From Planococcus lenghuensis (GTDB lineage: Bacteria > Bacillota > Bacilli > Bacillales_A > Planococcaceae), in contig NZ_CP019640.1 in NCBI RefSeq assembly GCF_001999905.1, positions 763,001-827,000 of the forward strand: 64,000 nt of DNA, given 5' to 3'. Each line of letters starts with the position of its first letter. Position 1 is the first letter of the stretch. A program made the translations under genes and the position numbers. The notes beneath the pieces are model-generated. The model saw only the letters and a list, made by a program, of their open reading frames with translations, was not told the origin of the DNA and did not search any database. Shown here piece by piece: positions 32,963 through 42,155 of the stretch.

Positions 32963-34588
32963 ATGGGGAAAATAACGAAATATTTACCGTCTGCCATATT
33001 AGGGACAGCCGTAGCAGTGCCGCTTACATATATTGCCTACATTTACGAAAAAGATGATCGTCAAAAACAGCATGCGATTTTGCGCAATTTTCCGCTGCTT
33101 GGCCGGGTGCGATATGTGACGGAAAAAATCGGGCCGGAACTGCGTCAGTATTTGTTTGAAAATGACAACGAAGGAAAGCCTTTTTCGAGACTCCAGTATC
33201 AGCATGTCGTAAAAGCGGGAAAGTATAATGAACGGCTGATCGGTTTCGGTTCGAATCGTGATTTCAAAGAAGATGGGTATTATATCCGAAATACATTGTT
33301 TCCTAAATTGCGCACTGAGTTGCTGGTTGATAATACGAATAAGATCAATACACAAAAGTATGTTATCGATCACGAAGGCTTGATGAGCCGGAAAGAGCAT
33401 CCTGAGGAAGTGCAGATTGATCCTTATCTTCTCACAGATGAAGATGCCATTGTGCTCGGAGAAAAGACATGCCGGGAACCGTTCCGTATCAAAGGGCAGG
33501 TAGGAATGTCAGCGATGAGTTACGGGGCGCTCGGCGAGAATGCCATCACTGCGCTGTCCAAAGGGATCGGCATGGCCGGCGGTTCCTGGATGAATACAGG
33601 AGAAGGCGGAATTTCCGATCATCACTTGGCTGGCGGCGTGGACTTGATGATGCAGATTGGACCAGGAATGTTCGGTGTCCGCACACCGGCCGGTGAATTC
33701 TCAATGGATGCGTTCAAAGAAAAGGCGGCGATGCCACAAGTGAAAGCATTTGAAGTGAAACTTGCCCAAGGCGCCAAAACGCGCGGCGGACATCTGGAAG
33801 GGCAGAAAGTGACGGAAGAAATTGCGCGGATCCGGCTGATTGAGCCGGGGAAGACCGTCAACAGTCCGAACCGTTTCATCGAGTTTGATACGTTTCCAAA
33901 ACTGTTTGATTTCATTGAAGAACTTCGGGAAGTTGGCGGCAAGCCGGTCGGTATGAAAATTGTCGTCGGAGATTTGGAAGGACTTGAAGAAATGGTACAG
34001 CAGCTGAAGGAACGCGGGCAGGGACCGGATTTCATCACCATTGACGGCGGTGAAGGCGGGACAGGTGCGACTTATCAGGAGCTGGCCGACTCGGTCGGTC
34101 TGCCGATTATGACTGCATTGCCGGTTGTCGATGAAATGCTGCGTAAATATGAAATCCGTGACCGCTATAGATTGATTGCGGCCGGAAAGCTGATTACTCC
34201 GGATAAAGCAGCTATCGCACTTGCGATGGGAGCGGATTTGATCAACATCGCGCGGGGCTTCATGATCAGCGTAGGCTGCATCATGGCAGAAGTCTGCCAT
34301 ACAAACCGTTGCCCTGTTGGCGTGGCGACGACGGATCCGGAACTTCAAACCGGATTGGTTGTGGAAGAGAAAATGTATCGGGTGACCAATTATATTTCCT
34401 CAATGCGTGCCGGACTCTTCAATGTAGCCGCCGCCGCAGGTGTGGAATCACCGACACAGCTCGAGCGCAAGCATATTATCTACAAAGATGAACAGGGCCG
34501 ATTACTGTCGGTCGGCAGCATGATCGAAAAAATCAGCGGTGCCGAGCCAGTCCGTGAGCAGGAAAGCGGTGCTTTGCTGGATCGATAG
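32963..34588 (+). CDS. FMN-binding glutamate synthase-like protein (YerD-like)
   Basis: 541 residues. After a hydrophobic N-terminal helix (LPSAILGTAVAVPLTYIAYI) comes the FMN-binding barrel of glutamate synthase large subunits (about 150-470). It has SAMSYGALGENAI, NTGEGGISDHH, DFITIDGGEGGTGATY and the cysteine cluster CIMAEVCHTNRCPVGVAT that holds a 3Fe-4S centre. It lacks the amidotransferase domain, as in B. subtilis YerD and archaeal-type forms; the electron partner is unknown. ATG 32963, with AAAGGTGG upstream. Likely attached to the inner face of the membrane. Confidence 0.85.
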   Translation: MGKITKYLPSAILGTAVAVPLTYIAYIYEKDDRQKQHAILRNFPLLGRVRYVTEKIGPELRQYLFENDNEGKPFSRLQYQHVVKAGKYNERLIGFGSNRDFKEDGYYIRNTLFPKLRTELLVDNTNKINTQKYVIDHEGLMSRKEHPEEVQIDPYLLTDEDAIVLGEKTCREPFRIKGQVGMSAMSYGALGENAITALSKGIGMAGGSWMNTGEGGISDHHLAGGVDLMMQIGPGMFGVRTPAGEFSMDAFKEKAAMPQVKAFEVKLAQGAKTRGGHLEGQKVTEEIARIRLIEPGKTVNSPNRFIEFDTFPKLFDFIEELREVGGKPVGMKIVVGDLEGLEEMVQQLKERGQGPDFITIDGGEGGTGATYQELADSVGLPIMTALPVVDEMLRKYEIRDRYRLIAAGKLITPDKAAIALAMGADLINIARGFMISVGCIMAEVCHTNRCPVGVATTDPELQTGLVVEEKMYRVTNYISSMRAGLFNVAAAAGVESPTQLERKHIIYKDEQGRLLSVGSMIEKISGAEPVREQESGALLDR

Positions 34589-34592
34589 CGAG

Positions 34593-34631
34593 AAAAAAGA
34601 AAACCACTCCCTGAGGGTGGTTTTCTTTTTT
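34593..34631. terminator. Bidirectional terminator between GltB-like and ZIP-like genes
   Basis: GAAAACCACTCCC / GGGTGGTTTTC hairpin flanked by A-run and T-run, between convergent genes. Confidence 0.85.
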
Positions 34632-34632
34632 A

Positions 34633-35370
34633 TCATAAAATAACCATCAGTAATACACTAATAAGAACAAGCCCTGTAATAAAGGCCGGGAAGCTGCTTT
34701 TTTTCTGTTCCGGCAATTCATCGTTCATGATATTCAAAATGAGACCGCCGGTTAAGAATGAGAACAGAAAAGCAATGACGAGTTCGTCGGATTGGGTAGT
34801 TTGCGCCAGCAGCCAGCCGATGAATACGGAGACTGAGAGAATCCAGCGGCCCGCTTTTGTATATAGTCCTTCGTGTGTCAGGTGGAGCACACGGTTATTA
34901 GCGATGAAGTGAAAGGAAAATACAATAAAAAAGACAGCATAGGCAGCAACGTTCCCGCCGCTTAATTGCGGCAGCAAATAACCGATCAGGCCATTGTATA
35001 ATGCAAAGGCAGTAATATGAACCGTGAAAACCCGCTTCTTGGGCCGGGTCAGGTTATATTCCTGTTCATTTTTTTTTTGGGAATTGACATTGAGCTTATC
35101 AATCCCGTAAAAGACACCAATACCGAGCAATGCGACGAGATATCCTATATAACCAGGTTGTTCCAACCAGCCGGGCAGGTCTGCCCTCAGGATAACTTCT
35201 TCATAATGAGCCAGTTCCGGTACAAGATGCAAAAATACATAAGCGATAGAACCGCCGGAAAGCAGCGACATGAGTACTTGCCGTGGATGGGCGTTCAAGA
35301 ATTTAAGCTGCCTTGTAAATATATGAACAAGCACGAATCCAATTATCACTAAAAGACCTGGAACAAACAT
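34633..35370 (-). CDS. ZIP-like integral membrane protein
   Basis: 245 residues with seven or eight hydrophobic helices. Segments SIAYVFLHLVPEL and IMNDELPEQK resemble the conserved helices of ZIP metal transporters, and a Lys/Glu-rich cytoplasmic loop lies near 115-130. The usual HxxxE pair of helix 5 is not clear (FHFIANNR), so metal transport is uncertain. ATG 35370 is chosen because AAAGGAGTG lies 6 bases upstream; a longer frame to 35430 lacks such a site. It may share the divergent region with the gene at 35506. Confidence 0.55.
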   Translation of the reverse strand: MFVPGLLVIIGFVLVHIFTRQLKFLNAHPRQVLMSLLSGGSIAYVFLHLVPELAHYEEVILRADLPGWLEQPGYIGYLVALLGIGVFYGIDKLNVNSQKKNEQEYNLTRPKKRVFTVHITAFALYNGLIGYLLPQLSGGNVAAYAVFFIVFSFHFIANNRVLHLTHEGLYTKAGRWILSVSVFIGWLLAQTTQSDELVIAFLFSFLTGGLILNIMNDELPEQKKSSFPAFITGLVLISVLLMVIL

Positions 35371-35433
35371 TTGGAACACTCCTTTTGCAATCGTAAACAT
35401 GCAGTAATTAATACATACCCGATTTTCCAAAAG

Positions 35434-35463
35434 TTAGTGATACTGCGTATGGAATGCTATACT
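35434..35463 (+). promoter_or_regulatory. Possible promoter of the HEAT-like gene
   Basis: TTAGTG and TATACT separated by 18 bases, 43 bases before the ATG; the -35 is weak. Confidence 0.35.
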
Positions 35464-35505
35464 CGGGGAGAACGAAGTAACGTATTCCTGGAGAGGAGGA
35501 GCAGA

Positions 35506-36051
35506 ATGGACAGAGCGATACAGGAACAGTTTGACAGGCTTTATTCAGAAGATCGGCAAGTGCAGTACCAGTCACATATGAACATCCTGGAGACAGCGAA
35601 GCAGCCGGTGGATTGGGCGTACGATATCTGGGATTTACTGAAAGAAGACCTGACGGCGCCCGATGCTCACCAGCGCTCCAGAGCTGCACAGTATTTGTCA
35701 TATTTGGCAATCAGCGATCCCGAAAACAGGATATTGACGGATTTTCCTTTGATATGGGCACGGACGTATGATGAAAAATTTGTTGTGACAAGGCATGCAC
35801 TTCAAGCTGTCTGGCGAATTGGCCTTGCAGGAGATCCGCAGCTGCGGCTGGTGATCGATCACCAGATTGACAGGTTCCGGAATTGCGGGGATGAAAAGCA
35901 TGCAGTGCTGATCCGATCGGATATTCAGCGGAATCTGCGTCATTTGTACGATGCAACAGGCGATGACTCGATTAAACAACATGGACTCGTCTTGGCTGCA
36001 GAAGTGAAGGATAAGAAGTACCAGAAGCGATATAAGGATATATGGAAGTAA
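35506..36051 (+). CDS. Hypothetical soluble alpha-helical protein
   Basis: 181 residues, starting MDRAIQEQFDRLY, after GAGGAGGA. It is helical with repeated Arg/Asp-rich segments (HQRSRAAQYLSYLA, TRHALQAVWRIGL, IRSDIQRNLRHLYD), suggesting HEAT/ARM-like repeats. No membrane segment or catalytic motif. I do not recognise a named family. A frame extension upstream to 35371 would cover the divergent promoter region and is not supported. Confidence 0.7.
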   Translation: MDRAIQEQFDRLYSEDRQVQYQSHMNILETAKQPVDWAYDIWDLLKEDLTAPDAHQRSRAAQYLSYLAISDPENRILTDFPLIWARTYDEKFVVTRHALQAVWRIGLAGDPQLRLVIDHQIDRFRNCGDEKHAVLIRSDIQRNLRHLYDATGDDSIKQHGLVLAAEVKDKKYQKRYKDIWK

Positions 36052-36105
36052 TCAGCAGCGAACGGATGAAAGATCAGAAGCCTTGGCCATAACAGAAAGC
36101 ACTTG

Positions 36106-36133
36106 CGGCTGCCGGAATCCCGGCAGCTGTTTT
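36106..36133 (+). terminator. Terminator after the HEAT-like gene
   Basis: GCTGCCGG / CCGGCAGC hairpin followed by TGTTTTACTTTT; it touches the end of the convergent desaturase gene. Confidence 0.6.
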
Positions 36134-37616
36134 ACTTTTCAATGAGCAGACTGCCGGAAATGGAACGCGCTGCATGGATACCGCTCGTTGCAGCGCCGAT
36201 TGTACCGCCACCCGGAAAGATATGATCGCCGCATACATACAGACCCGGAATCCCGGCATGATGTGAAATGGAATTGAACAGCGAGTTTGCCACGGTCTGC
36301 GGAAATCCGCCGACGAAACCATGAGGCCGGCCGGTGTAGCGAGTCCATCCGCGCGGTGCCCCTGTTTCCAAGTGAACGATCGCCTGCCGAAATCCCGGTA
36401 CAATATCCTCCAAAGCAGCAAGCATCCGGTCCGTCAGCAATTCCCGATGAGCATCGTACTTACCCTTTGTATTCCATTGCTTCACTTCCGAATGAGTGGA
36501 AATCGTTGCTGTCTGAAACCCCGCTGGCGCACGCAAGGCATCGTCCGGCTGCGAAGCTGAAACGAAAAAATGAGCACCTTCCGCGAGACCTTGGCCGATT
36601 GAGAGTTGCCGGAACGGAGGGAGAGGAGCGGCAAGTTTTGCTGTTTCGACCGCCACATAAAGCGTCAGCGTCGTCCAGGTCGGTGTGCCCATTCCAATGC
36701 GCAGCCGCTTGTTCAGCTTCCGTATCAGTTCAGGCGTCATCAATGCCGGAAGCTGATGGATCGGCACATTCAGGATGACATCGGTCGCCCTGTAAGTGTT
36801 ACCCCGCTGATCAGTGGCGATCCATTGCTGCCCTGAGCGCTCCAACCGTTCGACTGTCCGGCGTTTTTTCAATAAGCCGCCATTCTCCTTGATGCTGTCG
36901 CCCATCAGCTCGGCGAATCGGTACAGGCCACCGGGCACATAATAAGCTCCTTCATGATAAATATCGAGTGCCACAGCCGCTAGCAGATAAGATACATCCT
37001 CGCTGCCCGTCTGCATGCTGTCGATCAGCAATGCATCCAGCATGTGCCGAAACGGTGTTAAGTTCTCCAGTTCATGCGCTTTTAGCCGCTGTCCGAGCGT
37101 CTGGCGCATAAAAGGCAGCAGCTGCATGTGTGCCGGCCGGATAGAGTTGATCAAGTACCGCCACTCAATCCAATTTGCAGGCGGCAAGGGAGGGAGCGGG
37201 TCCATCAGCGTCCGTACTACAGAAGCTGTTTGGTAAATCTCCCGATAAAAGGTTCGAATCGACTGCTCAAATGCCGGGAATCGGCCGACAATTTCATCGA
37301 CATGCCGCCTGCGGTCACGGAAAAACGTAAAGGTAGTTTCCGGGTGGACCATTTCCATGACAGCTTCAAGCGGCTCGAGCGGAAACGGTTTCTGTAAATA
37401 GCGGAACACCCGTTCATGAATACCGCCCGGTTCCAATCCCATGCCGAGTGTCGCGCCTGCGGGAAACAAAAAATCCCGGCGCTTAAATTTTCCGGCACAG
37501 CCGCCAAGTTCTGATGAAGCTTCCAGCAGCGTGACTTCCATGCCATGCTTTGCCAGCAATGAGCCTGCCGTCAGTCCACCAATCCCTGCTCCCACTATAA
37601 GTACATTCCGTTTCAT
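36132..37616 (-). CDS. Carotenoid desaturase/isomerase-like flavoprotein
   Basis: 494 residues. N-terminal FAD-binding VLIVGAGIGGLTAGSLL with the second-strand LLEASSELGGCAGKF, and a C-terminal signature GLYVCGDHIFPGGGTIGAATSG resembling CrtH/CRTISO and CrtD proteins. The central PGGLYRFAELMGDSIKENGG is also typical of the phytoene dehydrogenase superfamily. Likely substrate is a carotenoid or other polyene, but retinol- or squalene-type oxidoreductases are alternatives. It is not adjacent to the crtI-type gene at 24563 (10 kb apart, opposite strand), so a shared pathway is inference. Start ATG 37616, with AGGTGAGGATG in front. Confidence 0.75.
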   Translation of the reverse strand: MKRNVLIVGAGIGGLTAGSLLAKHGMEVTLLEASSELGGCAGKFKRRDFLFPAGATLGMGLEPGGIHERVFRYLQKPFPLEPLEAVMEMVHPETTFTFFRDRRRHVDEIVGRFPAFEQSIRTFYREIYQTASVVRTLMDPLPPLPPANWIEWRYLINSIRPAHMQLLPFMRQTLGQRLKAHELENLTPFRHMLDALLIDSMQTGSEDVSYLLAAVALDIYHEGAYYVPGGLYRFAELMGDSIKENGGLLKKRRTVERLERSGQQWIATDQRGNTYRATDVILNVPIHQLPALMTPELIRKLNKRLRIGMGTPTWTTLTLYVAVETAKLAAPLPPFRQLSIGQGLAEGAHFFVSASQPDDALRAPAGFQTATISTHSEVKQWNTKGKYDAHRELLTDRMLAALEDIVPGFRQAIVHLETGAPRGWTRYTGRPHGFVGGFPQTVANSLFNSISHHAGIPGLYVCGDHIFPGGGTIGAATSGIHAARSISGSLLIEK

Positions 37617-37701
37617 AACATCCTCACCTTAACTTCAATTATGAAGAATCCGCAAACAGCCGCACAAGCACAATGAATTAATAAAGATAATTAGGCCATA
37701 T

Positions 37702-37735
37702 AAATCCCCGGCCGCTGTCACGGTCGGGGATTTTT
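37702..37735. terminator. Terminator near the sugar transporter
   Basis: AAATCCCCG / CGGGGATTT with partial inner pairing. On the minus strand it follows the MFS gene by 37 bases; T-rich flanks on both sides. Confidence 0.65.
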
Positions 37736-37771
37736 GAAAAAGGAGATGGACTGCAATGTTTGTTAGATCGT

Positions 37772-39211
37772 CTATACTTGCCGCGGAACACTGTTAGCTT
37801 TTGGAACTTCGCTGTAATGAAAATGATCTTCGATTTCTTCAAGAGACTTGTCTTTCGTCTCCGGCAGAAATTTATAAACGAAAATAATGGCGCCAATGCC
37901 TAACGCGGCAAACAGGAAGAACGTTCCGGACAATCCGGCGGCGCTCATCAGCATCGGGAATGAAAAACCGATGATAAAATTAGTGATCCAAAGGCAAAAT
38001 ACGGATGTGCCCATGCCAAGTCCCCGAAGCTTCATCGGGAAAATGGAAGATAATACAAGCCAGGTAACCGGTGAGATGGCCCCTTGCTGAAAGAGTAGGA
38101 ATGTGACGGTCAGCGCTAAAACCACATAAGGCAGCATCGCACTGCCATCCAATACATTGGCGAAAATACCGATCAGCAGAAGAGCCGAAGTCGTGCCGAT
38201 CAACCCGCCGATCAGCATCGGGCGCCGGCCTATCCGTCCCAGCAGCCAGATGCCGACGAATGTCGCCAGTACGGAAATGACGCCATTCGCGATATTGGCC
38301 GTAAGGGCCGCTTGTGTAGAGAAGCCGGCTTCCCTTAAAATCTGTGTACCGTAATACATGATGGAATTTACGCCGGTAATTTGCTGAACGATACCGATTC
38401 CGATACCCAGCACGAGGATGCGGCGGATCCATGGAATGGACAAATCTTTGAATGTCGCTTGCCGGACCTGCTTTTCCTCACCGATGGTTGTCTTGATTTC
38501 TTTCAGTTCCGTATGGGCGCGTTGCTCTTCGCGGATGATCCGGAGTGTATTCAGTGCTTCTCCAAACTTCCCTTTTGTCGCATACCAGCGGGGGCTTTCC
38601 GGAACCGTCAGCATGCCGAACCATAAAAGAACAGCAGGGAGTGTCGCCACAACCAGCATATAGCGCCATACATTTCCGGATTCATCAATTACGCCGGCCA
38701 AAATGGCATTTGTCACATAAGCAAGCAATTGCCCTGTGACAATCATTAACTCATTCTGTGTAACAATCTGGCCCCTGCGTTCAGAAGGTGACATTTCAGC
38801 CAGAAAGGTCGGTACCGTCACGGAGGCGCCGCCGACTGCCAGACCAAGCAGGAACCGGAAGATGACCATCACCGTGACATTCGGTGCAAACGTCGTGCCA
38901 AGAGTGGTCAGGAAGAAAAAGAGGGCTAAATAGAGAATGACTTTGCGCCGGCCGATGCGATCAGCAAAACGGCCGCCGAACATGGCGCCAAACGCGGCGC
39001 CGAACAGGAGGGAACTGGTAACGAGTCCTTCTGTGAAAGGGGTGAGATCTAATTGGTCTTCCTGAGCCATAAACGGCAGCGCACCGTTGATGACTCCTGT
39101 GTCATAACCGAAAAGCAGTCCGCCAATTGTTGAGATCAATGTGATTTTCCTGAGCGATTTCTGATGAGTGCCTTTCTTCGCAGGCTCAGCATCAGAGGGA
39201 TGATTTGTCAT
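37772..39211 (-). CDS. MFS sugar porter
   Basis: 479 residues with 12 hydrophobic helices, of the sugar porter family (XylE/AraE/IolT). Signatures include GGLLFGYDTGVINGALP, FADRIGRRKVIL (the RxGRR loop), VTVPTFLAEMSPSERRGQ, GIVQQITGVNSIMYYG and PESPRWYATKGK, plus the C-terminal FLPETKDKSLEEIE. Closest by features to proton-coupled inositol or pentose transporters of Bacillus. ATG 39211 is preceded by AGGAGAAAGGA; the frame continues upstream to 39361 without family sequence. It lies 1.2 kb from the xylose regulon but has no visible XylR operator, so its sugar is uncertain. Confidence 0.87.
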   Translation of the reverse strand: MTNHPSDAEPAKKGTHQKSLRKITLISTIGGLLFGYDTGVINGALPFMAQEDQLDLTPFTEGLVTSSLLFGAAFGAMFGGRFADRIGRRKVILYLALFFFLTTLGTTFAPNVTVMVIFRFLLGLAVGGASVTVPTFLAEMSPSERRGQIVTQNELMIVTGQLLAYVTNAILAGVIDESGNVWRYMLVVATLPAVLLWFGMLTVPESPRWYATKGKFGEALNTLRIIREEQRAHTELKEIKTTIGEEKQVRQATFKDLSIPWIRRILVLGIGIGIVQQITGVNSIMYYGTQILREAGFSTQAALTANIANGVISVLATFVGIWLLGRIGRRPMLIGGLIGTTSALLLIGIFANVLDGSAMLPYVVLALTVTFLLFQQGAISPVTWLVLSSIFPMKLRGLGMGTSVFCLWITNFIIGFSFPMLMSAAGLSGTFFLFAALGIGAIIFVYKFLPETKDKSLEEIEDHFHYSEVPKANSVPRQV

Positions 39212-39361
39212 AGGTTCCTTTCTCCTCTCAATAGATAAATATGCTGCTGATACAGAACGCGCACTCCTTTCCTGCAAAATGAAGTGAATCAGGCGGTTCC
39301 GTATATCAGACAATGCGGAAGTGAGAAGAGAAATTCTGTGGCGGGCAGTGAGGCATCTCAT

Positions 39362-39900
39362 AAGCTATGTAGGGAATGCAATCGACGAAAAACAATGTTC
39401 TGCCACTGAAGACATAGCTAAAAGCAATGCCTGAAGCAGTCATCAAACGACCAGCCGCCATGCCTCAAGACAAATCTCTCATCTGTCATTCCACCATCCG
39501 GCAACTGCCTGACTAAAATCGTAAAACCACTTTATCACTATAATTCTTAAAATTCAAAAATAAAACTTGGGAAATTAAAGGAAACTATCTGATCAAGAAA
39601 CCTGTTTTGCAGTGATGGAGTATGCGATTCTTTTCAGCTAATGAATTTCTAATACCCGCAAACTTTCATTGGAAAACGAATAGATCGAGTATTAGCTGAA
39701 TGATTGAGCCCGCTGCACAGGTCCCGGTTCCTTAGGCTCGTTGTGGTTATTCCCGGATAACGGACTAATCCGCAGCGGTAAAATGCACTGAACGACTGAA
39801 AAATGCCGGAAGTTTCCAAGCATCATTTTCGTGGAATGCACGTCCGATTATCAAGAAGGAAGTTGCAGATTTCAAACCTTGTACTTAATTTTAATCAGCA
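39362..39900. other. Gene-free stretch
   Basis: Between the sugar transporter start and the sortase remnant I see no gene with a ribosome site, no strong promoter and no repeat shared with the rest of the window. It may hold the decayed upstream part of the sortase locus. Confidence 0.4.
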
Positions 39901-39987
39901 TTCACGAAGAGGAGGCGTTAACGATGCAGAGGTTTTTTCAGCATAATTGGCTGGTCCGGCAGGAATGGCCCGGCTGTATTCTAGGAT

Positions 39988-40236
39988 TTGGCAGAACTGA
40001 AAGCGGGCGATGAAATCATTGTTGAAGGGACGGACAAAAGCTTGATCTTTCAAGTGGAAGCCATGGAATCGACGGAACTTACGGACATTGATGTCACAGA
40101 AGTTTTTGGCTATCGTTCTTCACCTGAACTCGTACTCGTCACATGTTCAGGAAGCCATAGCGAGGCACTTGGAACCCGGGAAGAGCGGTTGATTGTCTAT
40201 GCCGGTTTAAGCGAAGAAAGAGACCGAAAAGATTAA
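39988..40236 (+). pseudogene. C-terminal remnant of a sortase
   Basis: An 82-residue frame corresponding to the second half of a sortase: ELKAGDEIIVEG, the catalytic Cys in LVLVTCSG, and the Arg in EERLIVYAGL. The catalytic His and the N-terminal membrane anchor are missing; upstream the frame is closed by a stop four codons before 39988. A separate short frame with a ribosome site (39924, MQRFFQHNW) ends nearby without sortase features. Most likely a truncated, non-functional relic. A weak alternative is a very small intact protein of other function. Confidence 0.6.
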
Positions 40237-40320
40237 GGCTGTATTTTGAGGTTGGTCAGTGAGCATTCAAGTTTTACTCTCAGTATAAGAAGAAGCATGT
40301 CACTACGTGTCTACAAGTCA

Positions 40321-40354
40321 AAAGCAGCCTCACCGGTGGGTGAGGCTGCTTTTG
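40321..40354. terminator. Bidirectional terminator before the beta-xylosidase gene end
   Basis: AAAAGCAGCCTCACC and its exact complement around GGTG; T-rich outer arms serve both the sortase remnant and the convergent GH43 gene. Confidence 0.85.
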
Positions 40355-40366
40355 GAGTGTCGCTGT

Positions 40367-41974
40367 TTATTTTTCCTGATAGACAAAATAATCAAAGTCA
40401 GCCGATTTGTTCTGGCCGGATGTATCCTGGCATTGCATGCCGATGAATGCGCCGGTAAAGAACCCGCCGCCTTGAATATAGTCATCCGACAATTTATGGG
40501 ATTGGAAGGTAACCGGAATTTCCGTCCAGTTGTCGCCATCGAATGAGTAGGAATACGTATAGGTGTTGGTTTTAACATCCACACGCAGGAAGACGTACTC
40601 ATTGGCTTCGGGAATCTGGATTTCCTGTCCTTGAAGCGGCTGCGAAAAGTCGAAGTTATCGCATGCCGTGAGTTCAAGAATGCGTCCTTTTTCTTCATTC
40701 CATGAAATCTGGAGGGCTGTCCAGTTCTCGGTGTTGTAGTAATTAACAAGCCCTGCTGACTGCTGGAAATTATCCGGCTGGAACGCAACTTTCGTTTCTG
40801 CCGTGAAGTTGAAGCTCTGCCAGCGGCGTGCAATGAAAGCTTGGGTAAACTTTGATGTTAATGACTCTTTTCCATACAGACGCAAATGGCCAGGGTTGTC
40901 CTGCAAGGAAGCAATCGTCCCCATGACCGGTATCCGCAGTGACTGGAATTGCAGGTTCAATTGAGCTGCGTCGAAATCGTCTTTCACGTCATAGCCTTTA
41001 TCCCATGTCACTTCTTCAATAGCCGGCCCTTCAATTTCCACTGAAGGTCCGTTCCCGCCGACCACATACGGCCAGCCGTCTTTCCACTCAAGCCGCTGGA
41101 TGGCAGTTTCGCGGCCGAGCGGGCAGAACCCGCGCGGATCGAGCAGCGGTTTGTTCGGTGTCGGAAGCGGGCGTCCGACCAGGTGTACAAGGAACCATTC
41201 ATCCGTATGCGTATGGACCATGGATGCATGGCCCGCTTTCTGCAGCGGATTTTGCGGATACGGGAAAGAAGTCAGCAGCGGATTTTCAGGGTGTACGTCG
41301 TAAGGCCCCCAAATGTTTTTTGACCGGGCCATGGTAGCCGCATGATCGTATTTCGTGCCGCCTTCGGCTGTCAGCAAATAGTACCAGTCATCAATTTTGT
41401 AAATATGCGGCCCTTCGACCAGCATGATGTCTGTCCCTTTGAAAATATTCTTCACTTCGCCGGTCAGCTTCTGCGCTTCTGCATCGTATTCCTGAAGAAA
41501 GATGCCGTAGAAGGGATGGTGGCCGACGCGCTGATCCCAGCACATATTCATCAGGTACTTCTTGCCCGATTCATCATGGTACAGGGAAGGGTCGAATCCT
41601 GAGCTGTTCAGGTAGACAGGGTCAGACCAGTCGCCGTCAACTGTCTCGCTTGTAACAAGATAATTATGGCAATCTTTCCACTGGCCATCTGTCACTTTCA
41701 CATCCGTGAAGATAAGCCAGAACTTGCCGTCACTGTAGGAAAGATCCGGTGCCCAGACGCCGCCTGAATTTGGGTTGCCCTTCATATCAAGCTGACTGAT
41801 CCGGCTAAGCGGACGTGATACGAGCCGCCAGTTCTTTAAATCCTTTGAATGATAAATGCCTACGCCAGGAAACCATTCGAACGTCGAAACCGCGATATAA
41901 TAATCTTCTCCAACGCGGCAAATGCTCGGATCCGGATTGAACCCGGACAAAATCGGATTTTGTATCGTTGCCAC
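40367..41974 (-). CDS. xynB: Glycoside hydrolase family 43 beta-xylosidase
   Basis: 535 residues. Releases xylose (and possibly arabinose) from xylo-oligosaccharides inside the cell; no signal peptide. The five-bladed propeller has the catalytic Asp in NPDPSICR (general base), the Asp in [11 protein letters not shown] and the general-acid Glu in LVEGPHIYK. The second half is the beta-sandwich DUF1349-like domain usual for subfamily 11 xylosidases. GTG 41974 is chosen because AAAGGGTGA lies 6-7 bases upstream; another GTG at 41983 is inside that site. Preceded by a XylR-like operator and a cre-like site. Confidence 0.9.
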   Translation of the reverse strand: MATIQNPILSGFNPDPSICRVGEDYYIAVSTFEWFPGVGIYHSKDLKNWRLVSRPLSRISQLDMKGNPNSGGVWAPDLSYSDGKFWLIFTDVKVTDGQWKDCHNYLVTSETVDGDWSDPVYLNSSGFDPSLYHDESGKKYLMNMCWDQRVGHHPFYGIFLQEYDAEAQKLTGEVKNIFKGTDIMLVEGPHIYKIDDWYYLLTAEGGTKYDHAATMARSKNIWGPYDVHPENPLLTSFPYPQNPLQKAGHASMVHTHTDEWFLVHLVGRPLPTPNKPLLDPRGFCPLGRETAIQRLEWKDGWPYVVGGNGPSVEIEGPAIEEVTWDKGYDVKDDFDAAQLNLQFQSLRIPVMGTIASLQDNPGHLRLYGKESLTSKFTQAFIARRWQSFNFTAETKVAFQPDNFQQSAGLVNYYNTENWTALQISWNEEKGRILELTACDNFDFSQPLQGQEIQIPEANEYVFLRVDVKTNTYTYSYSFDGDNWTEIPVTFQSHKLSDDYIQGGGFFTGAFIGMQCQDTSGQNKSADFDYFVYQEK

Positions 41975-42045
41975 TTCAATCACCCTTTACCTATTAATTA
42001 GTTTGCCGCCGCAATTGCAATCCTTCTGCGCCTTGACCAGCTGTA

Positions 42046-42059
42046 TGTAAGTGCTTTCA
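42046..42059 (-). promoter_or_regulatory. Catabolite-responsive (cre) site, xynB leader
   Basis: TGAAAGCACTTACA on the minus strand matches the CcpA consensus TGWNANCGNTNWCA except at the central G. It lies in the untranslated leader, about 45 bases after the likely start of transcription. Confidence 0.5.
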
Positions 42060-42107
42060 ATCCGGCTGAAAAAAAGAGCAGTCAGGACGACCTGCAGCTA
42101 ATTTTCA

Positions 42108-42141
42108 TCATACACTACTTAGTTTAATAAGCAAACAAAGT
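42108..42141 (-). promoter_or_regulatory. XylR operator and promoter of xynB
   Basis: Operator dyad ACTTTGTTT-N7-AAACTAAGT (minus strand, 42141-42117), 8 of 9 arm positions matching, followed by a -10 TATGAT (42113-42108). It resembles the Bacillus xylO family. Related sequences lie at 43446 and 47893. Confidence 0.65.
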
Positions 42142-42155
42142 TAAGCGATTCCGCT

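Noticed and set aside
39831-40013. A 60-codon frame with a ribosome site at 39924 before the sortase remnant
   Set aside because: The translated product has no sortase or other recognisable feature, so I do not call it a gene or join it to the remnant.
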